Of a stretch of 64,000 nucleotides of DNA, positions 38,896 through 48,415 are shown piece by piece (position 1 is the first letter of the stretch; the number at the start of each line of letters is the position of its first letter). Under the pieces are notes generated by a model. It was not told where the DNA came from and did not search any database. It saw only the letters and a list, made by a program, of their open reading frames with translations. This DNA comes from Ensifer sp. WSM1721. GTDB taxonomy: Bacteria > Pseudomonadota > Alphaproteobacteria > Rhizobiales > Rhizobiaceae. Position numbers and translations under genes: made by a program. The stretch spans positions 1,054,001 to 1,118,000 of the forward strand of contig NZ_CP165782.1 in assembly GCF_000513895.2 (NCBI RefSeq), in the 5' to 3' direction.

Positions 38896-41676
38896 TCAGA
38901 AGAAGCCGCGGCGCTGCCACCAGCCGCCTTTTTTCGGTTTGGCCGGCTCTTCCTCGCTGTCGGATTTGCTCGACGTAACGACCGGTTCTGAGGCGATCGC
39001 CGAGAGATCCCGGTTCGCCCGTGCAGGCTTTGCGCCTTCCAGATCCTCCACAGCTTCCTCGACCGTCTCTTCGACGGCCGCAGCCGCAGCGTCAGTGACT
39101 TCCGGCTGGCCTTTCACCGCCTCCTCTGCTGCGGCGTCGACATTCTCCGCGGCCTCTTCGGCTTTAGCGGCCTTCTTGCGGCTACGCTTCGGTTTCGCCG
39201 GCTTTGCCTCCTCCGGCGCCTCTACAGCAACCGCTACGGCATCGAAAGGCTCTTCGGCGGCTGCGGCTGCGGCGTTCTCAGCTTCTTCAGCCGCGTCGTC
39301 AGCGGCCTCTGCCGCAAGGCCGCCCTCGCTCTCGGTTTCACCAAGCTCCGGCCGGTTGCGCCGGCCACCGCGCTTGCCGCGGCGGCGACGCTTGCGCTTC
39401 TGCTCGCCATCACCCTCAGCAGCACCCTCCTGGGCTTCGCTTTCGTCCTCTGCCTCCGCGAGTTCCTCACTCGCATCGTCGTCGGGTTCACCGGCTTCGG
39501 CGGCGACCGCTTCCGGTGCCTGGCCTGCGCCCTTGCCGCGGCGGCGGCGACGGCGCTTGCGTTTGCGGCCGCCTTGCTCGTCGGATTGCGCCTTCTGCTG
39601 CTCGGGGCGTTCGGCGGCGATCTCTTCCGCCTCCTCCTCGTCGAGTTCGTCCTCGATCACGATCTCTTCGTCTTCCGGTTCCGGCTCGACGAAGTGCAGG
39701 ATTTGGTCGATTCTCACCGGATTTTCCACCGGTTCGCCGCGGTCGATCGCGAAGTGCTGCGCGCCCACATGCGCATCGGCATCTATGGTGATCGACACGC
39801 CGAAGCGCTGCTCGTAATCCGTGATCGTGCTGCGCTTCTGATTGAGCAGATAAAGCGCGATCTCGGGAACCGTCCTTACGCTGATATTGTGCGTCGTGTT
39901 CTTGAGCAGATATTCCTCGATGCCGCGCAGGACATGCAGCGCGACGGAGGATTGCGAGCGGACATGGCCCGTACCGTTGCAGTGCGGGCAGGTCTGCATC
40001 GTGCTTTCGAGCACCGAGGCGCGGATGCGCTGGCGCGACATTTCAAGCAGACCGAAATGCGAGATGCGGCCAACCTGGATGCGGGCACGATCGTTTTTCA
40101 GGCAATCCTTGAGCTTCTTCTCGACCGCGCGGTTGTTCCGCTTCTCCTCCATATCGATGAAGTCGATGACGATGAGGCCGGCAAGGTCGCGCAGGCGCAA
40201 CTGCCGCGCGACTTCTTCGGCTGCCTCGAGATTCGTCTGCAGCGCCGTGTCCTCGATCGAATGCTCGCGTGTCGAGCGGCCGGAGTTCACGTCGATCGAG
40301 ACCAGCGCTTCGGTCTGGTTGATGATGATGTAGCCGCCCGACTTCAGCGTCACCTGCGGCTGTAGCATGCGATCGAGCTGCGCCTCGATGCCGGAGCGCG
40401 AGAAGATCGGATGGACGTCGCGATAGGGCTGCACGACCTTCGCGTGGCTCGGCATCAGCATCTTCATGAAGCTCTTGGCTTCCTTGTAGCCTTCCTCGCC
40501 CGAAACGATGATTTCGCTGATGTCCTTGTTGTAGAGATCGCGGATCGAGCGCTTGATCAGGCTGCCTTCCTCATAGACGAGGCAGGGCGCCGTCGAATTG
40601 AGCGTCAGCGTGCGGACATTCTCCCACAGGCGCATGAGGTATTCGAAGTCGCGCTTGACTTCGACCTTGGTGCGGTTGGCGCCGGCGGTGCGTAGGATCA
40701 CGCCCATGCCCTGCGGCACGTCGAGGCTGCGGGCAATTTCCTTCAGCCGCTTGCGGTCCTGCAGGTTGGTGATCTTGCGGGAGATGCCGCCGCCGCGCGC
40801 CGTGTTCGGCATCAGGACGGAATAACGGCCGGCAAGCGAGAGATAGGTGGTCAGTGCCGCTCCCTTGTTGCCGCGTTCTTCCTTCGCGACCTGGACGAGG
40901 AGGATCTGCCGGCGCTTGATCACCTCCTGAATGCGGTACTGCTTGCGCGGCTTGCGGATCTGGCGGTCCGGAACCTCTTCCATCGCGTCTTCGGCGCCGA
41001 CGGATTCGATGATCTCCTTCTCGCCGTCGTGGCTGTCGTCGTCGTCATCATCGTCGTCGTCCCGACGGCGGCGCGTGTCGATGTCCTCGGAAACCGAATC
41101 GGTATCGACCATGGCGGCCATTTCGCCGCCGCTGACCTCACCGGCTTCCTCGGGGTTCGCTTCCGCCTCCACGGTCTCCTCGCTCGCCTTTGCTTTCGTG
41201 CGGCGGGTGCGCTTCGGCTTTGCTTTGGCCTTCGGCTTTTCGGCGGCTGCCTCGGCTTCGGCGGGTTCTTCCGCCGGCTCAACCACCCCGACAGCCTCAG
41301 CCTCCGGCACGGTTTCAGCTTCCGCCTCGGCGGCGGGCTGTGGCTCGTTTGCGGCTTCGACGGGCTCGATCTCGTCTTCGCGGCGGGCCTCCTCGGCCTC
41401 CGCCTTCAATAGCGCCTGACGATCGGCGAGGGGGATCTGGTAATAATCAGGGTGGATTTCGGCAAAGGCCAGGAAGCCGTGGCGATTGCCGCCGTAGTCG
41501 ACAAAGGCGGCCTGGAGCGACGGCTCCACTCTGGTCACCTTGGCTAGGTAAATATTGCCGCGGATCTGCTTCTTATGTTCTGATTCGAAATCGAACTCTT
41601 CTATGCGGTTCCCGCGAACGACAACGACGCGCGTCTCCTCTGAGTGAGACGCATCGATAAGCATTTTCTCTGCCAT
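38896..41676 (-). CDS. rne: Ribonuclease E
   Basis: 926-residue endoribonuclease and degradosome scaffold. S1 domain near residues 37-120 with an alphaproteobacterial acidic insertion (about 90-235, rich in Glu/Ala plus a run of seven to eight Asp near 41030-41060). Catalytic acids lie in VSIDVNSGR and IVIDFIDMEEKRNN, and the zinc link is TCPHCNGTGHVRS (CPxCxGxG). The last 350 residues are disordered and alternate Arg/Lys blocks (KRKRRRRRRGKG) with Ala/Glu stretches, the expected RNA- and partner-binding scaffold. It ends GGWWQRRGFF. Confidence 0.96.
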   Translation of the reverse strand: MAEKMLIDASHSEETRVVVVRGNRIEEFDFESEHKKQIRGNIYLAKVTRVEPSLQAAFVDYGGNRHGFLAFAEIHPDYYQIPLADRQALLKAEAEEARREDEIEPVEAANEPQPAAEAEAETVPEAEAVGVVEPAEEPAEAEAAAEKPKAKAKPKRTRRTKAKASEETVEAEANPEEAGEVSGGEMAAMVDTDSVSEDIDTRRRRDDDDDDDDDSHDGEKEIIESVGAEDAMEEVPDRQIRKPRKQYRIQEVIKRRQILLVQVAKEERGNKGAALTTYLSLAGRYSVLMPNTARGGGISRKITNLQDRKRLKEIARSLDVPQGMGVILRTAGANRTKVEVKRDFEYLMRLWENVRTLTLNSTAPCLVYEEGSLIKRSIRDLYNKDISEIIVSGEEGYKEAKSFMKMLMPSHAKVVQPYRDVHPIFSRSGIEAQLDRMLQPQVTLKSGGYIIINQTEALVSIDVNSGRSTREHSIEDTALQTNLEAAEEVARQLRLRDLAGLIVIDFIDMEEKRNNRAVEKKLKDCLKNDRARIQVGRISHFGLLEMSRQRIRASVLESTMQTCPHCNGTGHVRSQSSVALHVLRGIEEYLLKNTTHNISVRTVPEIALYLLNQKRSTITDYEQRFGVSITIDADAHVGAQHFAIDRGEPVENPVRIDQILHFVEPEPEDEEIVIEDELDEEEAEEIAAERPEQQKAQSDEQGGRKRKRRRRRRGKGAGQAPEAVAAEAGEPDDDASEELAEAEDESEAQEGAAEGDGEQKRKRRRRGKRGGRRNRPELGETESEGGLAAEAADDAAEEAENAAAAAAEEPFDAVAVAVEAPEEAKPAKPKRSRKKAAKAEEAAENVDAAAEEAVKGQPEVTDAAAAAVEETVEEAVEDLEGAKPARANRDLSAIASEPVVTSSKSDSEEEPAKPKKGGWWQRRGFF

Positions 41677-42163
41677 CTAAGCTGTGCTCCTCGGCGCAGT
41701 GGGACGGCAGACGGAGTGCCTTCGTCTGGAAGGCTGTCGAACACGTCGGAAGCTGCGCCGGATGTAATAGGTCCTGTTTGGCGCGAGCGATGGTGCAGCA
41801 GCCAGACGGCAGCCGGAACGGTACTGTTCCGGGGCCTCTCTACTTCTGACCAATACTGCTGAGTCACATCAAAGACCAAACAAGAATGCCAATGTCCTGG
41901 GCCCCGACGGGGCCCGATGAATACGCCCGCTTGCGGGCATCCGGTGAAAATCACCATCAAGAACTCCGGCCACCGCCGGAAATTGCGATCCAGTGTACGC
42001 GGGAGAAAATGCGGCGACGGCGGATGAATGCCTGCGGCCGCGGAAGCATGATACGGTTACAGCCGGCTGTTCCGGCCCGATCACTTCCCTGGCGCCAAGC
42101 TTCTCTAAAGCTCCGGCTGCCCGGCCGACGATTCTATCCCGTCAACACTTTCTCCTTGTGACG

Positions 42164-42192
42164 CTTTTATGTTTTCTATGTCACATTGGCAA
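42164..42192 (-). promoter_or_regulatory. Possible rne promoter
   Basis: On the minus strand CTTGCCA (-35-like) and TAAAAG (-10-like) are spaced by 17 bases. This would give an rne leader of about 480 nt. The match to the rhizobial sigma-70 consensus is partial, especially at -10. Confidence 0.3.
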
Positions 42193-42319
42193 GGGAAAAG
42201 CCCGCACCGCCACAATATTGATCGATTCGCTTGCGCGGGTGAAATCGGACCGCCACGGTAAATTTGGCGCGTCGAATCATGTCGATTCGCCGTCGTCATC
42301 AAGCCGTGTCAAGCTTTGG

Positions 42320-42327
42320 TTAACCAT
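42320..42327 (+). promoter_or_regulatory. Possible CtrA half site upstream of amiC
   Basis: TTAACCAT, the half-site form recognised for CtrA in alphaproteobacteria, lies 81 bp before the amiC start. An eight-base match is weak on its own; cell-division amidase regulation by CtrA would make sense. Confidence 0.3.
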
Positions 42328-42407
42328 GACGGTTCACTGGTGGGAACGACGACCGGCCCGGCACAGTTTCCGCCGGTATCCTGGAGAGCATTGATGAGGA
42401 GTCCTGG

Positions 42408-43667
42408 GTGAAGCCTTCGGTAATTGGGCTGTGTTCCTTGCATAAGATCCGGGCATGGCGCCGGGCGGCATGCGCGATGCCGATTGCACTGGCGGTCGCC
42501 ATTGTCGCGCCTGCGGCCGGCCTGCGCGCTGCCGAACCGGCCCCGCTGCTTGCCTATGGCGCGCGCATCGCCGGCGACGACGCCCGCACGCGGATCGTGA
42601 TAGAATTCGACCGCAAGCCGGACTTCTCCGTTCACTATGTTGCCAATCCGGTCCGCGTCATCGTCGACTTGCCGGAAACGTCCTTCGGACTGAAACCGGA
42701 AAGCCTTGAGGCGAGAGGGCTTTTTGATGCCATCCGTTACGGCGGCATGGGGGCAGGGGCGTCGCGGATAGTACTTTCCGCCAAGGGGCCGACGGAGGTA
42801 ACCCACGCGGAGGTGAAGCCGGAAGAAGATGGCAAGGGCTTCCGCCTCGTGCTCGACGCAGAAAGAGTCGACCGGGCGCGTTTCGAAAAGCTTCTGGGCG
42901 ATCAGCAATGGACGGGCACGGTGCGTGCCGTCAAGACGGACCGCCCCGCCATCACACCGCCGAAGACCGCCGGGGCGTTCGTGATCGCCGTTGACGCCGG
43001 CCATGGCGGCATCGACACCGGCGCGATCGGCAGCGTCACCAAGACCGAGGAAAAACACGTGACCCTCGCATTCGCGAAGGACCTCGTGGCAATGCTCAAT
43101 CGCGAGCCCGGCATCGAGGCCTTCCTCACGCGGGATCGCGACGAGTTCCTCTCGCTGCCTCAGCGCGTGCAGATTGCAAGGCAAAGAAGCGCCAACCTCT
43201 TCATTTCCGTCCACGCCGATACGCTGAAGCAGAAGGATATTCGCGGCGCCACGGTTTACACGATTTCGGATAACGCGTCCGACAGCCTTGCCGCCGATCT
43301 TGCCGCGCGCGAAAATCTCTCCGACGAGATCGCCGGCATACCGCTCGAAAGCGAGCCGGCGGAGGTCGCCGACATCCTCATCGATCTCGCGCGGCGCGAG
43401 ACCCAGGCCTTCTCCGTAAATCTGGCGCGGAGCGTCGTTTCCTCGTTCGAGGGTCAGATCCGGCTGATCAATAATCCTCACCGTCACGCCGGGTTCCGTG
43501 TCCTGCAGGCGCCGGACGTGCCCTCGATCCTGCTCGAGCTCGGGTTCCTCTCGAACAAGGATGACGAGAAACAGCTGCTCGACCCGGAATGGCGCAAGAA
43601 GGTGTCCGGCCTGCTTGCGATCGCCGTCGAACGCTACCGGCAGACAGCGGTTGCAAACGGCGGTTGA
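42408..43667 (+). CDS. amiC: N-acetylmuramoyl-L-alanine amidase
   Basis: 419-residue periplasmic amidase that splits septal peptidoglycan. A long signal peptide (about 1-41, ending GLRAAEP) precedes an AMIN domain (about 45-140: TRIVIEFDRKPDFSVHYV) for septal localisation and an Amidase_3 catalytic domain. Zinc ligands are in VIAVDAGHGGIDTGA, the Glu in TEEKHVTLAFAKDL, the His in NLFISVHADT, and the C-terminal Glu in ILLELGFLSN. Start GTG 42408. mrcA lies downstream on the same strand after 354 bp. Confidence 0.94.
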   Translation: MKPSVIGLCSLHKIRAWRRAACAMPIALAVAIVAPAAGLRAAEPAPLLAYGARIAGDDARTRIVIEFDRKPDFSVHYVANPVRVIVDLPETSFGLKPESLEARGLFDAIRYGGMGAGASRIVLSAKGPTEVTHAEVKPEEDGKGFRLVLDAERVDRARFEKLLGDQQWTGTVRAVKTDRPAITPPKTAGAFVIAVDAGHGGIDTGAIGSVTKTEEKHVTLAFAKDLVAMLNREPGIEAFLTRDRDEFLSLPQRVQIARQRSANLFISVHADTLKQKDIRGATVYTISDNASDSLAADLAARENLSDEIAGIPLESEPAEVADILIDLARRETQAFSVNLARSVVSSFEGQIRLINNPHRHAGFRVLQAPDVPSILLELGFLSNKDDEKQLLDPEWRKKVSGLLAIAVERYRQTAVANGG

Positions 43668-44021
43668 TCGCGCATGACACTTGAAACACTTTTCGCGTGT
43701 CTTTCTTACGGGAAGTGATTTGTGTCGCATGGGTAACAGCGATATGCTTTTCGCCAAGATGCGCACTGGATAATCGGACATCAGCCCTATTTTGCTCACA
43801 ATCCGCGCCCCTTAAGGGGAGGGGCGTCTCGATTTGTTGGGAATCATGTTGATGCTGGAGTTTCCTCGCCATATGAGGAAGCTTCAAACGTGTGTAGCTG
43901 TAATACCAGACGATTTCTGATGGAAAGGTTTGGCGAGGTCGATTTCGTTCACGACGAACGCTGCCCTCGGGCATTCGGCGACCTGGCAATGGGACGATAG
44001 TAAGGTACCGGTATCTGACTG
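43668..44021. other. Intergenic region upstream of mrcA
   Basis: 354 bp. A short GC palindrome around 43809-43828 (GCCCCTTAAGGGGAGGGGC) might end amiC. The rest should contain the mrcA promoter. No gene or repeat recognised. Confidence 0.5.
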
Positions 44022-46478
44022 ATGATCAGACTGATTGGATATTTCTTCGGCATAGGTGCGTTTCTGCTGCTTGGCGTCGCCGCAGCCGTGGCGATCTATC
44101 TTGGCGCCATCACCAAGGACCTGCCCGATTATGAGGTGCTGGCCAATTATTCGCCGCCGGTCACGACCCGATTCCATGCGGGCAACGGCGCGTTGATGGC
44201 CGAATATGCGCGCGAACGCCGGCTCTATCTGCCGATTCAGGCCATACCGGACCGCGTCAAGGCGGCCTTCATTTCCGCAGAGGACAAGAATTTCTATCTG
44301 CATCCCGGCATCGATGTGACGGGCCTCGCCCGCGCCATCGCCGTCAACCTCCAGAACTTCGGTTCCGGCCGGCGCCCGGTCGGGGCGTCGACGATCACCC
44401 AGCAGGTCGCGAAGAACTTTCTGCTTACCGCCGACCAGACGCTCGACCGCAAGATCAAGGAGGCGATCCTCTCCTTCCGCATTGAGCAGGCCTACAGCAA
44501 AGACCGCATTCTCGAGCTCTATCTGAACGAGATCTTCTTCGGGCTGAATTCCTACGGAATCGCCGGCGCGGCGCTGACCTATTTCGACAAATCGGTGACG
44601 GAACTGACGGTTGCCGAAACCGCCTACCTGGCGGCCTTGCCCAAGGGGCCGGCGAACTATCATCCTTTCCGCAAGACAGAAGCCGCGATCGAGCGCCGCA
44701 ACTGGGTGATCGACCGGATGGTCGAGAACGGCTACGTCTCCAAGGCCGACGGTGAAGAGGCAAAGAAGCAGCCGCTCGGCGTGAATCCGCGCCGTGGCGG
44801 AGCCCATCTCTTCGCGTCCGATTTTTTCGCCGAGGAGGTGCGTCGCCAGATCATCCAGAAATACGGCGAGGAGGCGCTCTATGAGGGCGGGCTTTCTGTG
44901 CGCACGTCGCTTGATCCGCATCTGCAGATCATCGCGCGCAAGGCGCTGCAGGAGGGACTCCTGACCTATGACGAGCGCCGCGGCTTTCACGGTCCTATCA
45001 AGACGATCGAGATCGGCGGCGATTGGGGCGAGCCGCTGAGCAAGATTCCTGCGTTCAGCGATGTGCCGGAATGGAAGCTCGCCGTCGTTCTTGCGGTGGA
45101 CAGCGAAGGCGCTGAGATCGGCCTTCAGCCGGAGAAGGAAGCCTCCGGCAAGATCGTGCCTGGACGCGTGACGGGACATATCGCCGCCAAGAACATGCAG
45201 TGGGCCTACCGCTTTGCGGGCGGCGAGCGCAAGACCGCCAAGTCGCCGGAGGGCGTCTTCGGGCCCGGCGACGTCGTCTATGTCGAGCCGCTTAAGGATC
45301 AGCCGGGCGAGTATCGTCTTCGCCAGCCGCCGAAAGTCCAGGGTGGTCTGGTGGCGATGGACCCGCATACAGGCCGCGTGCTGGCGATGGTCGGCGGCTT
45401 CTCCTATGGGCAGTCGGAGTTCAACCGCGCGACGCAGGCGATGCGCCAGCCGGGCTCCTCTTTCAAGCCCTTCGTCTACGCCGCCGCCCTCGACAACGGC
45501 TACACGCCCGCTTCCGTCATTCTCGATGCGCCGATCGAGATCGTCGCCGGCGGTCAGGTCTGGCGGCCGGAAAACTACGGCGGCGGTTCTGCCGGTCCGT
45601 CGACACTGCGTCTCGGCATCGAAAAGTCGCGCAACCTGATGACGGTGCGGCTTGCCAACGACATGGGCATGAACCTCGTCGCCGAATATGCCGAGCGCTT
45701 CGGCATCTACGACAAGATGGCGCCGCTTCTTTCCATGTCGCTCGGCTCGGGCGAGACGACCGTCCTGCGCATGGTCTCGGCCTATGCCGTCATTGCCAAT
45801 GGCGGCAAGCAGATCAAGCCGTCGCTCATCGACCGCATCCAGGACCGCTACGGCAAGACCATCTTCCGCCACGAGGACCGCACCTGCGACAACTGCAATG
45901 CCGATGACTGGGGCGATCAGGAAGAGCCCGTGCTGACCGACAACCGCGAGCAGGTCCTCGACCCGATGACCTCCTTTCAGATCACCTCGATGATGGAGGG
46001 TGTGATCACGCGCGGCACGGCAGCAGGCAAGATCCAGCTCGACCGCCCGGTCGCCGGCAAGACCGGTACCACCAATGACGAGAAGGACGCATGGTTCGTG
46101 GGCTACACCCCGGACCTCGTCGCCGGGCTTTATCTCGGTTTCGACGATCCAAAGCCACTTGGCCGCGGCGCCACCGGCGGCAGCCTGTCGGCGCCGATTT
46201 TCAACGCCTTCATGCAGGAGGCCGTCAAAGGCACCCGTCCGGGCAAGTTCGTGGTTCCGGAAGGCATGAGCCTCATCCCGGTGAACCGCAAGACCGGCAT
46301 GGCCGCGGTCGAGGGCGAGCCGGACACGATCATCGAGGCTTTCAAGCCAGGCACGGGCCCTGCGGACACCTTCTCGGTCATCGGCGGCCTCGACCAGTAC
46401 GTACCGCCCGAGGAGATCCTGAAGAATTCTCCGCAGGCCAACCAGGCGGTGACCTCCGGCTCGAACGGCCTGTTCTGA
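44022..46478 (+). CDS. mrcA: Penicillin-binding protein 1A
   Basis: 818-residue bifunctional peptidoglycan synthase. Single N-terminal membrane anchor (about 4-28), a GT51 glycosyltransferase domain with FISAEDKNFYLHPGID and STITQQVAKN, an OB-like insertion (residues 310-400), and a transpeptidase domain with SxxK in PGSSFKPFVYA (about residue 478), SxN in the GIEKSRNLM region and KTGTT near residue 681. ATG 44022. It is upstream of prfB with a terminator-like hairpin between, so they are separate units. Confidence 0.95.
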   Translation: MIRLIGYFFGIGAFLLLGVAAAVAIYLGAITKDLPDYEVLANYSPPVTTRFHAGNGALMAEYARERRLYLPIQAIPDRVKAAFISAEDKNFYLHPGIDVTGLARAIAVNLQNFGSGRRPVGASTITQQVAKNFLLTADQTLDRKIKEAILSFRIEQAYSKDRILELYLNEIFFGLNSYGIAGAALTYFDKSVTELTVAETAYLAALPKGPANYHPFRKTEAAIERRNWVIDRMVENGYVSKADGEEAKKQPLGVNPRRGGAHLFASDFFAEEVRRQIIQKYGEEALYEGGLSVRTSLDPHLQIIARKALQEGLLTYDERRGFHGPIKTIEIGGDWGEPLSKIPAFSDVPEWKLAVVLAVDSEGAEIGLQPEKEASGKIVPGRVTGHIAAKNMQWAYRFAGGERKTAKSPEGVFGPGDVVYVEPLKDQPGEYRLRQPPKVQGGLVAMDPHTGRVLAMVGGFSYGQSEFNRATQAMRQPGSSFKPFVYAAALDNGYTPASVILDAPIEIVAGGQVWRPENYGGGSAGPSTLRLGIEKSRNLMTVRLANDMGMNLVAEYAERFGIYDKMAPLLSMSLGSGETTVLRMVSAYAVIANGGKQIKPSLIDRIQDRYGKTIFRHEDRTCDNCNADDWGDQEEPVLTDNREQVLDPMTSFQITSMMEGVITRGTAAGKIQLDRPVAGKTGTTNDEKDAWFVGYTPDLVAGLYLGFDDPKPLGRGATGGSLSAPIFNAFMQEAVKGTRPGKFVVPEGMSLIPVNRKTGMAAVEGEPDTIIEAFKPGTGPADTFSVIGGLDQYVPPEEILKNSPQANQAVTSGSNGLF

Positions 46479-46494
46479 CCCTTCCCTTCAAGCT

Positions 46495-46528
46495 GATGCC
46501 CGTCGCCTTTACATCGGCGGCGGGCATC
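46495..46528 (+). terminator. mrcA terminator hairpin
   Basis: A 13-base stem (GATGCCCGTCGCC with GGCGGCGGGCATC, one G-T pair, eight-base loop) 17 bases after the mrcA stop. The T-tract afterwards is short (CTATTTG), so efficiency is uncertain. Confidence 0.6.
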
Positions 46529-46573
46529 GCTATTTGACCGTCACGTTCGTCAAGTCACTCAAGAAGCAGGATC

Positions 46574-47705
46574 ATGCGCAGCGAAATCGAGAATATCGTC
46601 GACGAAATCAAGCAGGCCATAAGCCTGCTGAGGAGGCATCTTTGACTGGGATCAGGCGGTAAGACGACTGGACTGGTTGAACAACAAGGCGGAAGACCCG
46701 TCACTCTGGAATGATGCCGCCGAGGCTCAAAAACTGATGCGCGAGCGCCAGCAGCTCGACGACAGCATCACCAGCCTGCGCCGGTTCGAACAGCAGCTCA
46801 ACGACAATATCGAGCTGATCGAGCTTGGCGAAGAGGAGGGCGATTCGGCAATCGTCGCCGAGGCCGAGGAAGCGCTCCGGCAATTGCGCAACGAGGCCGC
46901 GAAGAAGCAGGTCGAGGCCATGCTATCCGGCGAGGCCGACCAGAACGACACCTATCTCGAAGTCCATTCGGGCGCCGGCGGCACCGAAAGCCAGGATTGG
47001 GCGAACATGCTGCTTCGCATGTATACCCGCTGGGCCGAGCGCCAGGGCTACAAGGTCGAGCTTCTGGAAATCCAGGACGGAGAAGAGGCGGGCATCAAAT
47101 CCGCCACGCTCCTCGTCAAGGGCCACAATGCCTATGGTTGGCTGAAGACGGAATCCGGCGTGCACCGGCTGGTCCGCATCTCGCCGTACGACAGCAATGC
47201 CCGTCGTCACACGTCGTTTTCGTCCATCTGGGTCTATCCCGTGGTGGACGAGTCGATCCAGATCGACGTCAACGAGAGCGACTGCCGCATCGACACCTAT
47301 CGTTCGTCGGGCGCCGGCGGTCAGCACGTCAACACGACCGATTCCGCCGTGCGCATCACGCATATGCCGAGCGGCATCGTCGTGCAGTGCCAGCAGGAAC
47401 GCTCACAGCACAAGAACCGCGCCAAGGCTTGGGACATGCTGCGCGCCCGCCTCTACGAAGCCGAGCTCAAGAAGCGTGAGGAGGCGGCCAACGCTGAAGC
47501 GGCGTCGAAGACCGATATCGGCTGGGGCCACCAGATACGCTCCTATGTCCTGCAGCCCTATCAGTTGGTGAAGGACTTGAGGACGGGCGTCGAAAGCACG
47601 AGCCCGGGTGACGTGCTCGATGGCGAACTGAACGAGTTCATGGAGGCAGCCCTTGCGCATCGCGTCAGCGGTGGGGCGGATGCGGTCGTCGAGGACGTGA
47701 GCTGA
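46574..47705 (+). CDS. prfB: Peptide chain release factor 2, programmed +1 frameshift
   Basis: RF2 (about 376 residues) terminates translation at UGA and UAA. Frame 0 starts at ATG 46574 ([20 protein letters not shown]) and meets an in-frame TGA at 46643-46645 after 23 codons. The rest continues in the +1 frame from GAC 46644. The site CTT TGA C with AGGAGG three bases before CTT (46631-46636) is the classic autoregulatory slip site. The GGQ motif is in [14 protein letters not shown] (about residue 248). The stop-codon tripeptide region reads [14 protein letters not shown], with SPY where E. coli has SPF. Confidence 0.95.
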
Positions 47706-47730
47706 GATCACTCAGCACGAGAGATGTAGC

Positions 47731-47767
47731 AGAACGGCCGGGCCTCACGCCCGGCCGTTCTGCTTTT
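47731..47767 (+). terminator. prfB terminator
   Basis: Perfect 13-base stem (AGAACGGCCGGGC with GCCCGGCCGTTCT, five-base loop) followed by GCTTTT, 26 bases after prfB. It lies between convergent genes and may serve both strands. Confidence 0.85.
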
Positions 47768-47774
47768 GACGATT

Positions 47775-48314
47775 TCAGTTCGTCGCGCGTTCGATCTTGA
47801 TGTCGCCGAGATCGTCGATCAGCACCGTCCAGGATTCCGGTTCCGTCGCGGCCGGATCGGTCTTCAGATAGACCGTCGCGAACATGCCCGGCTGCGGCGT
47901 GATGCCGGTCGAGGTCTCGGGACGAATGTCGGTGACATAAGCTTTCAAGGCGGAGAATTCTTCAAGTTCCGCGGATGAAATCACTTCGGGGCCGCTCGGC
48001 GTCGCGGCGATCTGCTGCAGGTGAACCCGTGCAGTGCCGTCCGCCTGGCGAACGGCGATCAGTTTGTAATAGCCGCGTCGGTCCTCGGCTGCCGGCGTCG
48101 CGCCATCCGGCCCGGCCCCGTCCTGTCCCGCCCCATCCTGGCCGGCCCCATCCTGGCCGGCCTTGTCGCCCGGCAGCAGCGCGCCTCCGCTTTCCTCCCA
48201 GTAGCCTGTGCTGGTTACGAAAATGACGTTCGACGGTAGGATGTCACTTTCCTGGGCATAAAGCGCGCTCTCGGGTAGGGCGAGGCAAAGCGCTATGAGC
48301 AGTGCCTTGTACAT
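47775..48314 (-). CDS. Exported protein of unknown function with short tandem repeats
   Basis: 179 residues with a signal peptide (MYKALLIALCLALPESALYA) and no family I recognise. After about 25 residues comes a run of AGQDG-type five-residue repeats encoded by four copies of a 15-bp unit. The rest is a compact, probably beta-rich domain (YYKLIAVRQADGTARVHLQQ, MFATVYLKTDPAATE, WTVLIDDLGDIKIE). ATG 48314 has GAGGA eight bases upstream. Convergent with prfB. Confidence 0.75.
   Translation of the reverse strand: MYKALLIALCLALPESALYAQESDILPSNVIFVTSTGYWEESGGALLPGDKAGQDGAGQDGAGQDGAGPDGATPAAEDRRGYYKLIAVRQADGTARVHLQQIAATPSGPEVISSAELEEFSALKAYVTDIRPETSTGITPQPGMFATVYLKTDPAATEPESWTVLIDDLGDIKIERATN
48102..48161. 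repeat. Four tandem copies of a 15-bp unit
   Basis: Units of the form CCCATCCTGGCCGGC at 48102-48161; the third and fourth are identical, the first two diverge. They encode the AGQDG repeat of the exported protein and preserve its frame. Confidence 0.8.
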
Positions 48315-48415
48315 TGTCGACAATCCTCAATGGCGGCACGCCTGAACGGTCGGGCATGGGCCCGATGGCGACTACCTTTCGTCACCATACCATATCGCCT
48401 CTGCAACGTGTGATT

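Larger units (their letters stand above)
41677..42407. other. 731-bp gap: rne leader and amiC upstream region
   Basis: No convincing coding gene. On the rne side several GC hairpins are visible: CCGGAAC/GTTCCGG (41813-41832), TGGGCCCC/GGGGCCC (41899-41916) and CGCCCGC/GCGGGC (41927-41939). This suits a long structured 5' leader, as known for rne autoregulation in enterobacteria. A CtrA-like half site (42320-42327) and amiC promoter elements should lie in the right part. Confidence 0.6.

Noticed and set aside
41993..42394. 133-codon plus-strand frame upstream of amiC
   Set aside because: No ribosome site, no domain, mixed composition; lies in the structured rne/amiC gap.
43884..45872. 662-codon minus-strand frame over mrcA
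   Set aside because: Shadow of mrcA, which has complete glycosyltransferase and transpeptidase motifs on the other strand.
47195..47571. 124-codon plus-strand frame inside prfB
   Set aside because: Arg/Ser-rich shadow of prfB in another frame.
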